Below, one piece after another: positions 34,248 to 45,063 of a stretch of 64,000 nucleotides of DNA. The notes beneath the pieces were generated by a model. That model had not been told where the DNA came from, did no database searches, and saw nothing but the letters and a program-made list of their open reading frames with translations. Positions within the stretch are counted from its first letter, which is position 1. Every line of letters starts with the position of its first letter. A program made the position numbers and the translations under genes. Source of the DNA: Rhodocollybia butyracea (lineage: Eukaryota > Basidiomycota > Agaricomycetes > Agaricales > Omphalotaceae); NCBI GenBank assembly GCA_015501585.1, contig JADNRY010000032.1, forward strand, positions 248,001 through 312,000. The letters run 5' to 3'.

Positions 34248-34526
34248 TGTAACGAAGTAGTCTCTTGTTGAATCTGGCGCCCATCGCACCTGACACGTTC
34301 CTTATCGTTTCACTTATCTTATCAGTTTACTCGCTCGTTGCTTACTCGCTTTCGTTCATATAATATCCACTTATAGTAATAGTCTTTGAAAAGGTATATA
34401 AGCTAGCTATCTACTGTAAGTACGATAGGTTCTACAGAATCAAACCCACACGTTACAACGGTTCTCTCGCACCTCTCTAAAATCCCCCACTTCGTGTGAT
34501 ACTACCGTGATTCATCACCTGGTGTT
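34248..34526 (+). repeat. 3' LTR of the Ty3/gypsy element
   Basis: Begins TGTAACGAAGTAG and matches the 5' LTR with two differences. The outer end reads GGTGTTGA followed by ATACAT. A purine-rich stretch upstream (about 34205-34220, gaaaagaaaaagagatc) could be the polypurine tract. Confidence 0.9.
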
Positions 34527-35305
34527 GAATACATCCTTCATTAGCAAAGTAGCTAATTTCTTTGATTCATTTGTACTTACTCACAGGCTTGACCAGCGAG
34601 CGGCCCATAAGTGCAATAAAAATCCGGGGCCAAGAGGGTTATGATACGAAAAAAAATCCGGCTTCGCCTGCAGCAGGCCCTTTGATACGAACATTCCACC
34701 CGGGTTGCGGTAGGCGGAGGGACCGTTCAATGGGTCTCATTCAGGGTAAGCAGCTGTCACATCACCTGAGAGTCACTGCATCCCGATTCTGGATGCCGGA
34801 TCTCCCGAATAATTACAAAATAGAATAAAATTGATTTCATGCAGCCATTGAAGACTTGAAGTTGTTGGTCAAGCTGACTTGTCTCCCATAGCAGAATTAA
34901 CCTCGGCAAGCGAGCTTAATTTAGAGTAGCACCGTCAAGTAGCGCTGGAAACTGAGCCTGTACGGAGTCCAAAATTGCAAAAGCTCACAAGGAGCAGATG
35001 GTGCCGCATGAGAGACTCACAGCCGGACCCATGCCTTGCAGTGAGTACTGCCGTGTCGGTTTGCCAATGGGAGATTTTCAAAGCCAATCGTTAATAAAAA
35101 TGCTATGAAATAGGTAAAAGGCCAGTACTACCTATACCTGGATGCTCCGTAGTCCTGACCATGTTTCTGCCCTTGCAGCTAGTAATATACAGTGCTTATA
35201 ACTTAAGCATCGGGCGGCAGCATCATCGGCTCTCGTTTGCCGCTCCAATGTAGTGTCACAACTGACTCACCTGTAACATATTATGTTATGTTCCTGGATC
35301 AGAAT
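34527..35305. other. Spacer, no gene
   Basis: No supported gene. A stretch near 34700-34735 contains GCGGTAGGCGGAGGGACC and GGGTCTCATTC, resembling the element ends at 35306 and 45063 in reverse, so it may be a fragment of a related element. Confidence 0.35.
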
Positions 35306-35519
35306 GAGACCCATCAAACCGGCCTCGCGGTAGGCGGGATGGGCAAGGTTCAAATAATTTTTTTTTTCAAATTTGTGTGGGGCCCGGATGATCCCCTGGA
35401 CATGGGCGCCTAGCGATTATCTTCTGCCCGTTTTGTCAACTTTTGCTTCGTAGAGGACGGGGGCATAAGTAAAGTCAAAGCATATTTAGATCCATAGAGT
35501 AGTTTCACAATATCAAAGT

Positions 35520-36370
35520 AACAAGAGGTGCTATCTGAATAAATACATCCCATGCAGAGCTAAGATCTACCTTTGGGCTGCCGACAGACTCCCAAGCTGA
35601 TAATGCACGTTGCGAAAAATCATCTGGATACCAGCGGAAACACTCCTCTCGACTCAGCTGTGTATCCTCTTCAAGAAAACCCCGAAGTCGAGTAACTGCC
35701 TCTTTGGGTATAGATATGCGACAATCCATCCCATCAAATTCTGCTGGATGGTCGAAAGCATATCCCGGAACATGGCCAGAAGGCATAAGTTTAGCTGATT
35801 GGCTGCGTACACGATGATGGTTCCACCAGGTTTTTAAACTCCTGTAGTTCATGTTCGACTATTGGGATAAAAATCCAGTAAAATAGCAATCTAAGTTCAA
35901 AAATAAGTTGACTTTCACATTGCAAAAGTTATTTTCAGCTTACACATGTTCTTCACAAGTAGAATCGAAGATAGCCTGCAGCTTTCCTTGAAGAATGACT
36001 TCCTTGAGATTCTTGCCATATTTATCGGAAAAAATATGCCAGAGTCCCTCGATAACTGTGTTGCTTGTACTCTTGAGTACAACATGTGGCGGAAGATCTG
36101 TCGGTCGAGATCAGGAGCATATGCTTCACTGTAAAGTAGTTAGCATGTATTATCTGATACAAGTTGTGAGCCAAATACTGTAGTGTCTCCATAAATGCAT
36201 GTTTGATATCCGATTTCAGGGCCTTTATCAGTCGTGAGCTGGATAGGAATACCTATGTTAAATCAGTTGGCAGGTTTTAAATCCAAGATGCAAATGGGAC
36301 GTACAGCCATTTTCTTCCACAAAATCAAGAAATAAATGTCCCCAGGAAAAATCTAATGGTTTTATTTGAC
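35520..36370 (-). pseudogene. Integrase-core domain gene remnant
   Basis: On the minus strand, pieces of a DDE integrase-like protein common in Agaricomycetes can be read: GIPIQLTTDKGPEIGYQT (about 36350), then VVLKSTSNTVIEGLWHIF and GKNLKEVILQGKLQAIF (about 36080-35970), then, after a likely intron, LKTWWNHHRVRSQSAKLMPS and AWDVF near 35560. A one-base shift separates YAPDLDR from the next piece, and the N-terminal half is missing, cut by the Plavaka insertion. The C-terminal block is the 35852-35505 open frame. Decayed. Confidence 0.6.
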
Positions 36371-36821
36371 CTATGACCCATACCCAGAGGGTAAGTTAGT
36401 TCCATCAATAACAGTGCATGTCTCCATCAGGAAAAAGTGACAATGCTCTGTACTGGTCAGTAGCGGTCAGTAGCTCAAGTAGCAGAGTAGCAAAGTACCC
36501 CTGTTTGAATGCTCCAGTATCATCCAGTATCGTCCGGTATCAAATCAATATTACTCCACATGACCCGCTTAGGCTCCATATCAATCTGGACCAATCTGTA
36601 TGACTGGCCCGTTGCTACTGAGACTGTATGTAGCCTAATGTACCGATTCATTAGCTATGCTTACTTGTACAATACTAATACTTCTATCTAGTGTACTACT
36701 TCTAACATAGATTGGACTCTCACGGGTTCTGCGCTCTCGAAAACAGGGGTCAAACGGACATGCAATTATAAGGAAGTAACTATGCGAACAACTTCCTAGC
36801 CTTTTCCAAGCACTGGACCAT

Positions 36822-39078
36822 CTACTCGCTGCTATCCGTGTCACGTTCAGACTCTTCGACACCAGGTTGCCAAGCCTTGACCTTTAATATTGAACCCCCG
36901 CCCCACTGCTGGGACTTGAGAAGGTTCTTTTTGTTTGAAGCTGCCGGCATGGCGGTAGGTCCTTGAGCCTCATGAGCGCGTTGATGATTTGCATCCTGTA
37001 ATGTAACAATGAGTCGAGCAAATCAAGTAGATACCAATTGACGCACTGTTCCGACTGGTTGGCCCTTTTTCCCGTTGCGCATGCCTCCTCTGGAAGTCTG
37101 AGATCTCGGAATTGTATCCTGCAGCTATTGTCAGCAATGAAAGCCTCGTATACCTCCATAACTTACATTATTGATCCCACCCTCAGTATCCGCTCCCGGC
37201 TCGCTGTCGACATTGCCATCTGAGGACTGTTCCTCTGCTTGAGTATTCCCAATCTGGGCCGCGCCAGAGTTGTTAGCCTCATCGATGTTACCATCTGAGC
37301 TCTCATCATCCGAGCCCATCTCATCAAGCTCAGCGAGAGCTTGTGCACGGTCAGTCTTGGACATGCTAACATCTGGTATGTCAGTATCTGGTGCAGTTCC
37401 TGCTTTTACTCTACAAAGGAGTTGTTAAATCATCATAAAACAGTATTACACAGACTTACAGTGCTTTCGTTGCCCATTTTGTGCGCAGCGCCTTAGTTTT
37501 TTGCTTGATCCAGATTAGCCCATTCTGTAATCTGGGCAAAGTGCTTGATATAGATAAATTTATCGCTATTTTCATTGAGACCGCGCGCAGCAAATTTTCC
37601 AGTAGACCATTGGGACAACATGATCTCAATCTACCAAATTTTAGTAACAGTATTCAAAAGGACAGGTGATGTACCATAGTCAGTGCTGTTGCAAGTGAAG
37701 CCAGACAAACAGGGCGGAATGCTGAGGGGTTTTCCACACCGTATGAGCGCTTTCCAAAGAAGAACCCCGCACAAATGGATTGAAGCATGATAGGATGACG
37801 CAACAGTCCTGTCCTTGCTACAGGATCCTACACAAGATCAGAATAATGCTAAGGTCAACAGCTCGAGTACTCACCTCGTAATAAAAACCAAAGTCAGTTA
37901 TTAGTGTTAAATAGAGAGTTGCGTTGTATTTTGTTGCTGCAGAGGTTGAACTAGTCTTGAACCCAAACAATGGTTGCACCAAGGGCTCGATACGGCCTCT
38001 AATGATGTTCCGAACACGCGTTCCACGTTTATGCATCTGTAAAGGTGTTAGAAATATCCGAAAGTCAGATCCTCAAGGCTCACCAGGCATATCATATTGT
38101 CAGTAAGGGCGATACACTTTGAGTCATCGTGAGCAGATTCCCATATGTCTTGGGCCCACTCCAACGACATAGGTGTCTCAGGATACATGTTGGTGGCTAG
38201 GACTCTCATTTCATAGTAACGCACAGATTCTTTGAGCATTTTTTTCGTTAGTTGGGAATAGTCTCCCAATGACTTTCCATCTCGATCTGGATGTATTTCC
38301 GGCTCCTGTACGTTAGATTCCTCTAGAGGTGGAGTTAGGACTCGCGCTGGTGCCGATGCCTTCGGAGCAGCTGTCTGTAACTGAGTGCGAGTGCTGTTTA
38401 GATGCAGAGGTTGTGTATTAGGGGGCGTGAGAGGCAGTTGAACACCGCTGATGTGTTTTTGTGGCCTTGGGAGTTTTTGCCATTGATTTTTGAAGTTTGG
38501 GAGCCTGGGGAGACTGTGTCAAGATGGAGACTGTTCGAATCTATAAACATATCAGCATAAATCTTGCCTAAATTCCAGACATACCATGCTACCAAAAAGA
38601 CCAGTTTTTGCTGGCCCTGTCTCATTTTCAGACCAACTTGATTGTTCACCATTGGTCATATCATCCTCATCTTAACTTTTGGGCGCAAGCCGACCATGTT
38701 CTTCCTTGTATGCTTCTTCATAATGTTGCCGCTTCCGCTTTTGTGTCTCTGATTCATCTGTGCGAAGAAAAAAATTCAGATTTATGCAGAATATGACCGA
38801 AGATTTTCACCTTGAGCGTTGTTCAACTTTTTACGTTGAACTGCATTTTCTTTCTCAGATATGGCTAAGAGTTTCTTCAAGCGTGAGATCTCCTTTTCTT
38901 GCACTGCAGAGTCTATGAAAAAAAATATACCAACCATGGAACATTATCGGAGAGAATCCTCACCCATCTCGGATTGCTTCACAGATTTATTTCTGCGCCG
39001 TTTAGGACCTGATGACGGAGCCTCGTCATCTTCCAGTGGCCTTTTTGGGTAGTCTGATACTGGTTTCTTTGGGGGCAT
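36822..39078 (-). pseudogene. DUF6532 domain protein carried by the transposon, decayed
   Basis: The start MPPKKPVSDYPKRPLEDDEA is followed by a basic KRRRNKSVKQ, a coiled-coil EKEISRLKKLLAISEKENAV, then, after several 45-55 base introns, a domain with MLKESVRYYEMRVLATNMYP, LEWAQDIWESAHDD, NIIRGRIEPLVQPLFGF, DPVARTGLLRHPIMLQSIC, FFFGKRSYGVENPSAFRPV and MLSQWSTGKFAARG, which I recognise as DUF6532. The C-terminal part is acidic (DEMGSDDESSDGN) and ends SERDTDSSE before TAG 36824-36822. Breaks: a TAA near 38670, a frame change near 38430 and another in an A-run near 37510. The gene starts 147 bases from the transposase and diverges from it. DUF6532 has no known function; a nuclear role is likely from the basic stretch. 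Confidence 0.75.
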
Positions 39079-39225
39079 GAAAGAAAAAGTGAACGAAAAA
39101 GAAACAAACAAGAGAACACCGGGGCCCGCGCTACGTGTAGCGGTTAATTATTCAGGCGGACACTGAAACAGAAAAATTGAAATAGGCTGCCAGGTATTTG
39201 TCGCTTCATTTCCATTAAGACTATA
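39079..39225. promoter_or_regulatory. Divergent promoter of the Plavaka element
   Basis: These 147 bases separate the two start codons (39078 minus, 39226 plus). An A-rich stretch of repeated GAAAAAGTGAACGAAAAAG type and GCGCTACGTGTAGCGG, a near-palindrome at about 39128-39143, are visible. A shared regulatory region is inferred. Confidence 0.4.
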
Positions 39226-42200
39226 ATGACCAGCAAGCCTTTCCAATGCAAAATTTGCTGGACATACAGAGGCTCGAAAGCCAGTCATCTACGGAGCCAT
39301 TACAGTCAAACTGAATGTGGAGCTGTCTTGAAATCTTAAACTGCCCCAAAACCTAAAAAAAGACCTCTCAGTGTCGAGCCTGATGAAAGAGAGGATTCAC
39401 CTACTACTTCGATCCACTCGTCTGACTTTCCTGATGAATCCATGCTTCCAAACCATCCCACTCTCAATAACTCACCTCCAGTTCCAAAACAATTCTGTGC
39501 TTCTGTTGAAGAAGTTGAAGACAATGGTGACCCAAGTCCCATACTCTCACGTGATAACTTTGTATCACTGGATTTCACTGGTGCACAAGCAGTCATATCT
39601 GGACCACCCGGTATTAATGCATTTCAGCGTTTCAAAGCAGAGAAAGAAGGCCGAAGCGAAGAAATGTGGGCACCTTATAAAAGCCGTGAAGAATGGCAAC
39701 TTGCACGCTGGCTAATGCTTTCTGGAATTACCCAAAGCAACATCGACTCTTTTGCCAAGTTACCCATTGTAAGCTATGTCTGTTACAAGTGTATTCAGTC
39801 TCTGACATTACACAGATCCGAGAAAACGTGGATCCGTCATTTAAGGACAAACATACATTCTTCAGGATGATTGATGAGTTGCCCAAAGTACGTGGTGGCT
39901 GGACTTGCAGGGAACTTGAAGTTGTTGGGAATATTATGCAAAAAGGGTTGGATGGTGAGGATGTTCCAATGAAGGAGGGCCTCGAGCTGTGGATGCGTAA
40001 TCCCATCGACTGTGTAAAAGAATTAATGGAAGACCCTCGATTCAAGGATCACATGCGATATGCACCAGAAAAGATGTTCACCAGTGAGGATACAAATATT
40101 CGAGCCATCGATGAGATGTGGACTGCAGACTGGTGGTGGGAAACACAGGTCTGCATCAATTTATGGCATATAATTACTCACAAATTGACTGTTTGAGATA
40201 GAAACTTCTTCCTGGAGGTGCCACCATTGCACCACTCATCCTTGCGTCTGATAAAACCCAATTGTCAACATTCAGTGGTGACAAGTCTGCATGGCCTGTT
40301 TATCTGACACTCGGGAATATTGATGCCTCCACACGCCACAGAATATCAGAGCAGTCTTTGGTATTAGTTGGCTACATACCTGTTTCCAAGCTTGAATGCT
40401 TTTCCAAGGCAGACCAAACTGCTGAAGGGTCCCGTTTGTTCCACGAGTGCATGCGAATGCTACTCAAACCTTTGATCACTGCTGGAGATCCAACGCTGGG
40501 AGGGATTGATATGCTCTGTTCTGATGGATTTATTTGCTCAGTTTTCCCTTTGTTGGCTGCTTATGTTGCCGACTATCCAGAACAGTGTCTTGTGGCAGGT
40601 TGCGAGGAGAAGCAATGTCCCAAATGCGAGGCTAAATGGGATGAGCTGGGCGATCTGTTACATTCAGTTCTCAGAGATCCGGAGAAGACACTTCATCAGG
40701 AAAAAGCCGTTTTTGCCTAGGTGACCCCAGAGTGGCCTAAAACAAACTAGGTGACCTATGAATCCTATGGCATCCTAGGAATTTGGGCTCGTCCCTTGCC
40801 AGTCAAGGCTCTTGAGGATTCCCTAGGCAAGCCTAGGTCTGCTCAGGTTTGCCCAGGTGCTCCTGGGGAACACCTGGGGAACACCTGGGCAAACCTGGGC
40901 AAACCTAGGATACCCTAGGGAATCCTCAAGAGCCTTGACTGGCAAGGGACGAGCCCAAATTCCTAGGTCACCTAGTTTGCTTTAGGCCACTCTGGGGTCA
41001 CCTAGGCAAAAACGGCTTTTCCTGATGTTGATGCACTTCATCAAGCTGCCAATGGAGATACGCGTGCTGCAGAAGCATTAAAGATACGTCAGATAACTCC
41101 ATTCTCGAAAGACTTGCCTCTATGTAATATCTTCCACTGCATTACTCCCGATATCCTTCACCAGCTGCACAAAGGGGTTTTCAAAGATCACCTTGTCAAA
41201 TGGTCGACAGAATCTATTCCATCCAAAAATGCGAAGCAGGAAGTTGATATGCGGTTTCAGACCATGCCACGCCATCACAGCCTTCGACATTTCAAAAAAG
41301 GAATATCTTTAATTTCGCAGTGGACGGGTAACGAGTACAAGAACATGGAGAAGGTATTTCTGGGTGTACTTGCTGGTACGGCTCCTCCCAATGTAGTTAT
41401 CTGTGTTTGAGTGGTCCTGGACTTCATTGAGTATGCTCAATTCAACCTGCATACAGATGAGTCCTTGGAGAAGATGGATAACACTCTGCGCACCTTTCAC
41501 CAGCACAAGCACAGTGCATTCGTTGAGCCAGGAATCCGCAATCATTTCAAAATTCCAAAGATCCATGCAATGAATCATTACGTCCCAATGATTCGTTCTA
41601 TCGGTGTAGCTCCCAGATTCAACACAGAGTTGTCGGAACGTCTTCACATTGACTTTGCGAAGTTGGGATATCAAGCATCAAACAAGAGAGACTATATCAA
41701 GCAGATGACTTTGTGGTTGGATCGACGGGAAAAGGTCTTGTGGTTCACGCGATTTTTGGACTGGGCGTTGGACAAGGATGACATTGATTGGTTGGATACT
41801 TCAAATACAACTAATGACTCTGAGGATGGTGAAGCAATGGGAAACATGGCTGAAGCAGTGGAAAGTTTCCAGGAGGAGATTGACACCCGGCCCGAAGCAC
41901 AGTTTGGCGAATCAAAATGCCTTGTGGAAAAAAGTGCTCCTCTTTTGAACATCGACCTTGAAACACTATCTTCAACTTACGGATGCTCGTCTTTTGTCTA
42001 CACCATAGAGAAATTCTTATGCCAGCACAACCTTCTCAAACTGGACTACTGGGACGCCACACCTGCGAAATATGATCTGTACAAACGTGTTTGCATCATC
42101 ATACCTCCAACACCTGAAATCTCAGATTTGCCCTTCAAGGACACTGTTTGTGCCACTGCGGCTCAGCCAGCAGGACCAAAACGACGGAAGCCATCGCCCG

Positions 42201-42682
42201 CACAGTTTGATACTGTTCTTGCAAGGAAAGTGCTACCGGGAAGTCGGAAGGAAAGTTTGGATGTACTCGGGCCAAATGGTGTGTGCTACAGCTGCTATAC
42301 ATACTTCCCATTGACTACAACATTCCTAGGTCTTCACGTAGCTCAAGTACATGCTATTTTCAACCTTCCGGAGGAACTTGGTACTTTCGCTCATCCGTTA
42401 GCCTATGTCGAATGGTTCACCCCGCTCCAAAAGTTTGACAAAGATACACTCATGTATCAAGTTGAACGGTCCTCTGGGAAGGGTGTTCATGCCGCGTCCA
42501 TTATCCCAGTAACTTATATCAGCCGTAGCTGCCATCTGTACCCGGTCTTTGGCAAACATATAGACCCGGGTTGGACCAGCGAGAATGTACTCGAACAATG
42601 CCAATCATTTAGTCTCAGTCCGTATTATAGGCCTATAGACTTTGTAATACTGCGACACAGAAATGAAAACCTTCAAATTTAA
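39226..42682 (+). pseudogene. Plavaka family transposase, broken
   Basis: The reading starts at ATG 39226 with a C2H2-like zinc finger (CKICWTYRGSKASHLRSH) and continues, past a TAA near 39340, to ISGPPGINAFQRFK. Introns at 39769-39815 and 40149-40201 restore the frame through GGWTCRELEVVG and WWWETQ to the family signature LILASDKTQLSTFSGDKSAWP and LTLGNI, with conserved CPKCEAKWDELG. A foldback element (40694-41027) cuts the gene. After it come DLPLCNIFHCITPDILHQLH, a TGA at 41408-41410, FIEYAQF, KIHAMNHY, FNTELSERLHIDFAK and QMTLWLDRREKV, and the end is at 42680-42682. Plavaka is a DDE transposase family that cuts and pastes DNA. Three lesions make this copy inactive. Confidence 0.88.
40694..41027. 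mobile_element. Foldback element inside the Plavaka gene
   Basis: The left arm (CATCAGGAAAAAGCCGTTTT, then CCTAGGTGACCCCAGAGTGG) and the right arm are nearly perfect reverse complements over about 130 bases; the left arm has an extra 17 bases near 40757. The centre has repeats of CACCTGGGGAA and CAAACCTGGG. There is no coding content. The palindrome includes CATCAGG at its edges, so the target duplication is not clear. It introduces a TAG at 40718-40720. Confidence 0.9.
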
Positions 42683-42869
42683 CTTTATCTTATGAAAAGA
42701 TCGCGGTCGACATCCAATATCTATCTTAGAATATCCCACAAGGACCAAGCACATCTACATCCACATCTATCGTGTTTGTTTGTTTCTCTCCATGTCAAAA
42801 AACTACCGGAACTGTCGGGATTATATACCTGCTTCCTCATCTTCTTATCAAGCTTCTGAACCAGATACT

Positions 42870-43617
42870 ATGTCACCCAAACGAAAGCGCCCTTGTTGTC
42901 GTTCTCCTTCCAACACTGGCAAAAACAGTCCTGCAGATGAAGATGAAAGGCATTATATCAGTGAGAGCGAGGGTATGGAGCTTTGAGCACCAGCTGCAAG
43001 TGGAAGGCAAAAAATTTCAACGTATGTCTGATTGAGCTTAGGTTTCTTTCCTTGTCAGTTATGATTCAACTACCAAGTTTTTACTTGCTAGGGATTGATG
43101 ATTCTCAGAAGGAGTCTCAGGAATACTACAGTGCTATGGAACAATGGAGCTATGCTGTACAACAAGGAACTGCAACGATTGATGTTAGTAATGCAAAGAG
43201 TGCAGACTCCAGACTGGACCAATCACTTGACGGAGAGAAAGGCATCACTAATAGTAAGTTAACGTCTTCTATATAAGGGACTAGAGCTTACCTTTCCAAG
43301 ATATTGACTTGACCGAAGCCTACGCCAACCAACTAAACCGGGATCTTTACATAGCAGAACATGAGAGTGCTGATCTCCGTGAAGAGAACGGCACTCTTCA
43401 AGATCGGAATACAGCTCTTGAGGATCGCATTGCCAGTTTGGAGAGAGAGGCTGTAGAGCAAGAGGAAGAGGGGCATACGCTGAAAAAAATCATGGCACGA
43501 ACCAGTGATATCTTTTCCGGTATTGCTACGGGTTCATACGATAGTGCAAAGTTTCTGGGACATTTGAACATGTATCTTATTAGCCAGCTCGAGTCTAATT
43601 CTCAAAGCCAGAGCTAG
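42870..43617 (+). CDS. Small coiled-coil protein carried by the transposon
   Basis: The last two exons are clear: DDSQKESQEYYSAMEQWSYA (from about 43095) and, after an intron at about 43256-43302 (GTAAGTTAACG to CCAAG), a coiled coil with ADLREENGTLQDRNTALEDR and IASLEREAVEQEEEG, ending SQLESNSQSQS. The first exon probably begins MSPKRKRPCCRSPSNTGKNS at 42870, a basic start like that of the DUF6532 protein, but the join between 42975 and 43092 is not resolved (stops in all direct readings). Function unknown; probably an accessory protein of the element, or a decayed gene. Confidence 0.5.
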
Positions 43618-45000
43618 ATTATGGTAACTTGAAACTTTTTGTACACTATACTTAGTACAACTTGATTGGTCTCAAGACTCGGATGCCATTCTGAGTCCAC
43701 TACATATCGGAAGCCTGAGTCTGATAAAAGAATCTATTCAACAAAAAGTCCATTAAACTGACTCTGGGAATAACGTGCAACAAATCGTGTTGTAGGACGA
43801 GGCACGTTATTCCCAGACAGACTATTTCTTATGGTAGCATTAGCTGAGGATATATGTACTCTCAGTATGATACAGTATCCTACAGTACTTCAGGCGTGAG
43901 GATCTGGATTGTAATTACTGATATAGATAGGGCTGCCGGAAATAGTAATTAAGCGTACTGTTACAAATGAACGGGCGACAAATACGGGTGATAAGGGGTG
44001 ATACCGATGATACTGATCGCTACTGATACAACAGTGGGTGCTACACATCATTTCACTGTTTCCTGATGTCTCAGACTAGACTAATTACATGCCCTGTACA
44101 GAACCTCGGGATGTGGTGACCATGGACAGCAGGGTATCGACAAATTCATTGAGGATCACTCTTGTGGGCCAGTCCATTGGGGCTTGATCTCGGAGACTCA
44201 GGGGACGAGAGTGGAGATTCCAAGTCGGATGGTAAAGGAAAGCAGAAAGACAAGGGCGGTCATGCAAATTCCAGTAAATCCCGTGCCACTCCTAGGAGTT
44301 CTCACGCTGCTACCAACACGACCCAGACCGCTACCGGTTCAAGCAGTAGATCCCGCGTTCCCGGTGGTCCTTATGATGTGTTCGAGGAGAGTAGACCTTT
44401 TCAAGTCACTATTTATGCAGCAAAAAAAGCTGGAAATATTTTCATTCATATGTCTCAATTTCTAAATAAATCTGTCTTGTGTACAGTGAGATGATACAAT
44501 ATGATATGATATGATATTTCGCGGCCCAGTCAGCGGCATTACGTGTATATGAAGCTCAGATGTTCCTATCTAACTTACACTTGTCAGAGTGGGCAAATAT
44601 TAGTGAAAGTATGTGGAGTTAAATATAATCTGTTTGGCTTAATGGTCTGCGCGGTAGTGCTCCCCGGCTGTGTTCAACGCTGGCCCTGACTGTCCCCGTA
44701 GGCCACTGGTTTGAACCACTGGTGGTGTAATAAAAATGATACTAATAAGTTGTTCTATTACCAGGTATTTAAAGACAGCAGATAAATTGTACGTTGTACT
44801 TAGTTCTAGCAATAAAATCTAATAGTGTTTTTTATTGCATTGTACAAAGCTTACTGTATCCTTTTTTCAGGCTTTTTAGCCCCACCCAAGCTCGCAGGTC
44901 CCTCACTCAACACATTCTGCAGCACAAGGCAACAGGCTGGATGTCTTGATGTTGGTCTGATAGCCCAGTCGAGACTCAATGCAGGCACCCGGCCTTAGGA
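43618..45000. other. Right flank of Plavaka; tRNA-like sequence, no clear gene
   Basis: Up to about 44040 is the repeat-rich end of the Plavaka unit. A serine/glycine/lysine-rich open stretch at 44162-44494 is not identified. At 44635-44720 the plus strand has an A-box-like TGGCTTAATGG and a B-box-like GGTTTGAACCA, 62 bases apart, followed by an A-rich tail (taataaaaatgat). It may be a tRNA-derived SINE fragment or a tRNA pseudogene; no full cloverleaf was found. Confidence 0.4.
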
Positions 45001-45063
45001 TTTGAAAAAAAAATTGAATCGAACCTTGCCCATCCGCCTACCGCACCCAGGTATGGGTCCTCA

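Larger units (their letters stand above)
25825..34526 (+). mobile_element. Ty3/gypsy LTR retrotransposon with chromodomain, defective
   Basis: The element is about 8.7 kb: LTR, gag, a CCHC zinc knuckle, protease, reverse transcriptase, RNase H, integrase, chromodomain, an extra ORF, LTR. This order and the chromodomain place it among chromoviral Ty3/gypsy elements. The LTRs differ at only two positions over about 275 bases, so the insertion looks recent, but the coding part has several in-frame TGA codons and frameshifts. ATACAT occurs at both outer edges (about 25819-25824 and 34529-34534) and may be the target duplication. The inner LTR ends are TGTAAC and GTTACA. It can probably not move by itself. 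Confidence 0.93.
36449..44040. mobile_element. Plavaka-type DNA transposon with three genes
   Basis: The unit holds a divergent pair, a minus-strand DUF6532 gene and a plus-strand Plavaka transposase, plus a coiled-coil gene. Possible inverted ends: TGGTCAGTAGCGGTCAGTAGC with GTATCATCCAGTATCGTCC on the left (36452-36540), and, read in reverse from about 44032, GTATCAGTAGCGATCAGTATC and ATCGGTATCACCCC on the right. The match is imperfect and rich in short GTATC-type repeats, so the exact ends are uncertain. The transposase and the DUF6532 gene are broken; for the third gene this is unclear. The right side also contains a S/G-rich open stretch (44162-44494) outside this unit that I cannot name. 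Confidence 0.6.
35306..45063. mobile_element. Older inverted-end element into which Plavaka inserted
   Basis: The stretch 35306-35370 and the reverse of 45001-45063 match imperfectly over about 60 bases: GAGACCCAT or GGACCCAT, then GCGGTAGGCGG, then ATGGGCAAGGTTC, then a T-run. Between them lie an integrase-core gene remnant (35.5-36.4 kb), the Plavaka element and about 1 kb on the right with a tRNA-like sequence. The same core motif ends the 2.76 kb element at 49190-51947. No certain target duplication was found, so the unit is inferred. Confidence 0.5.
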
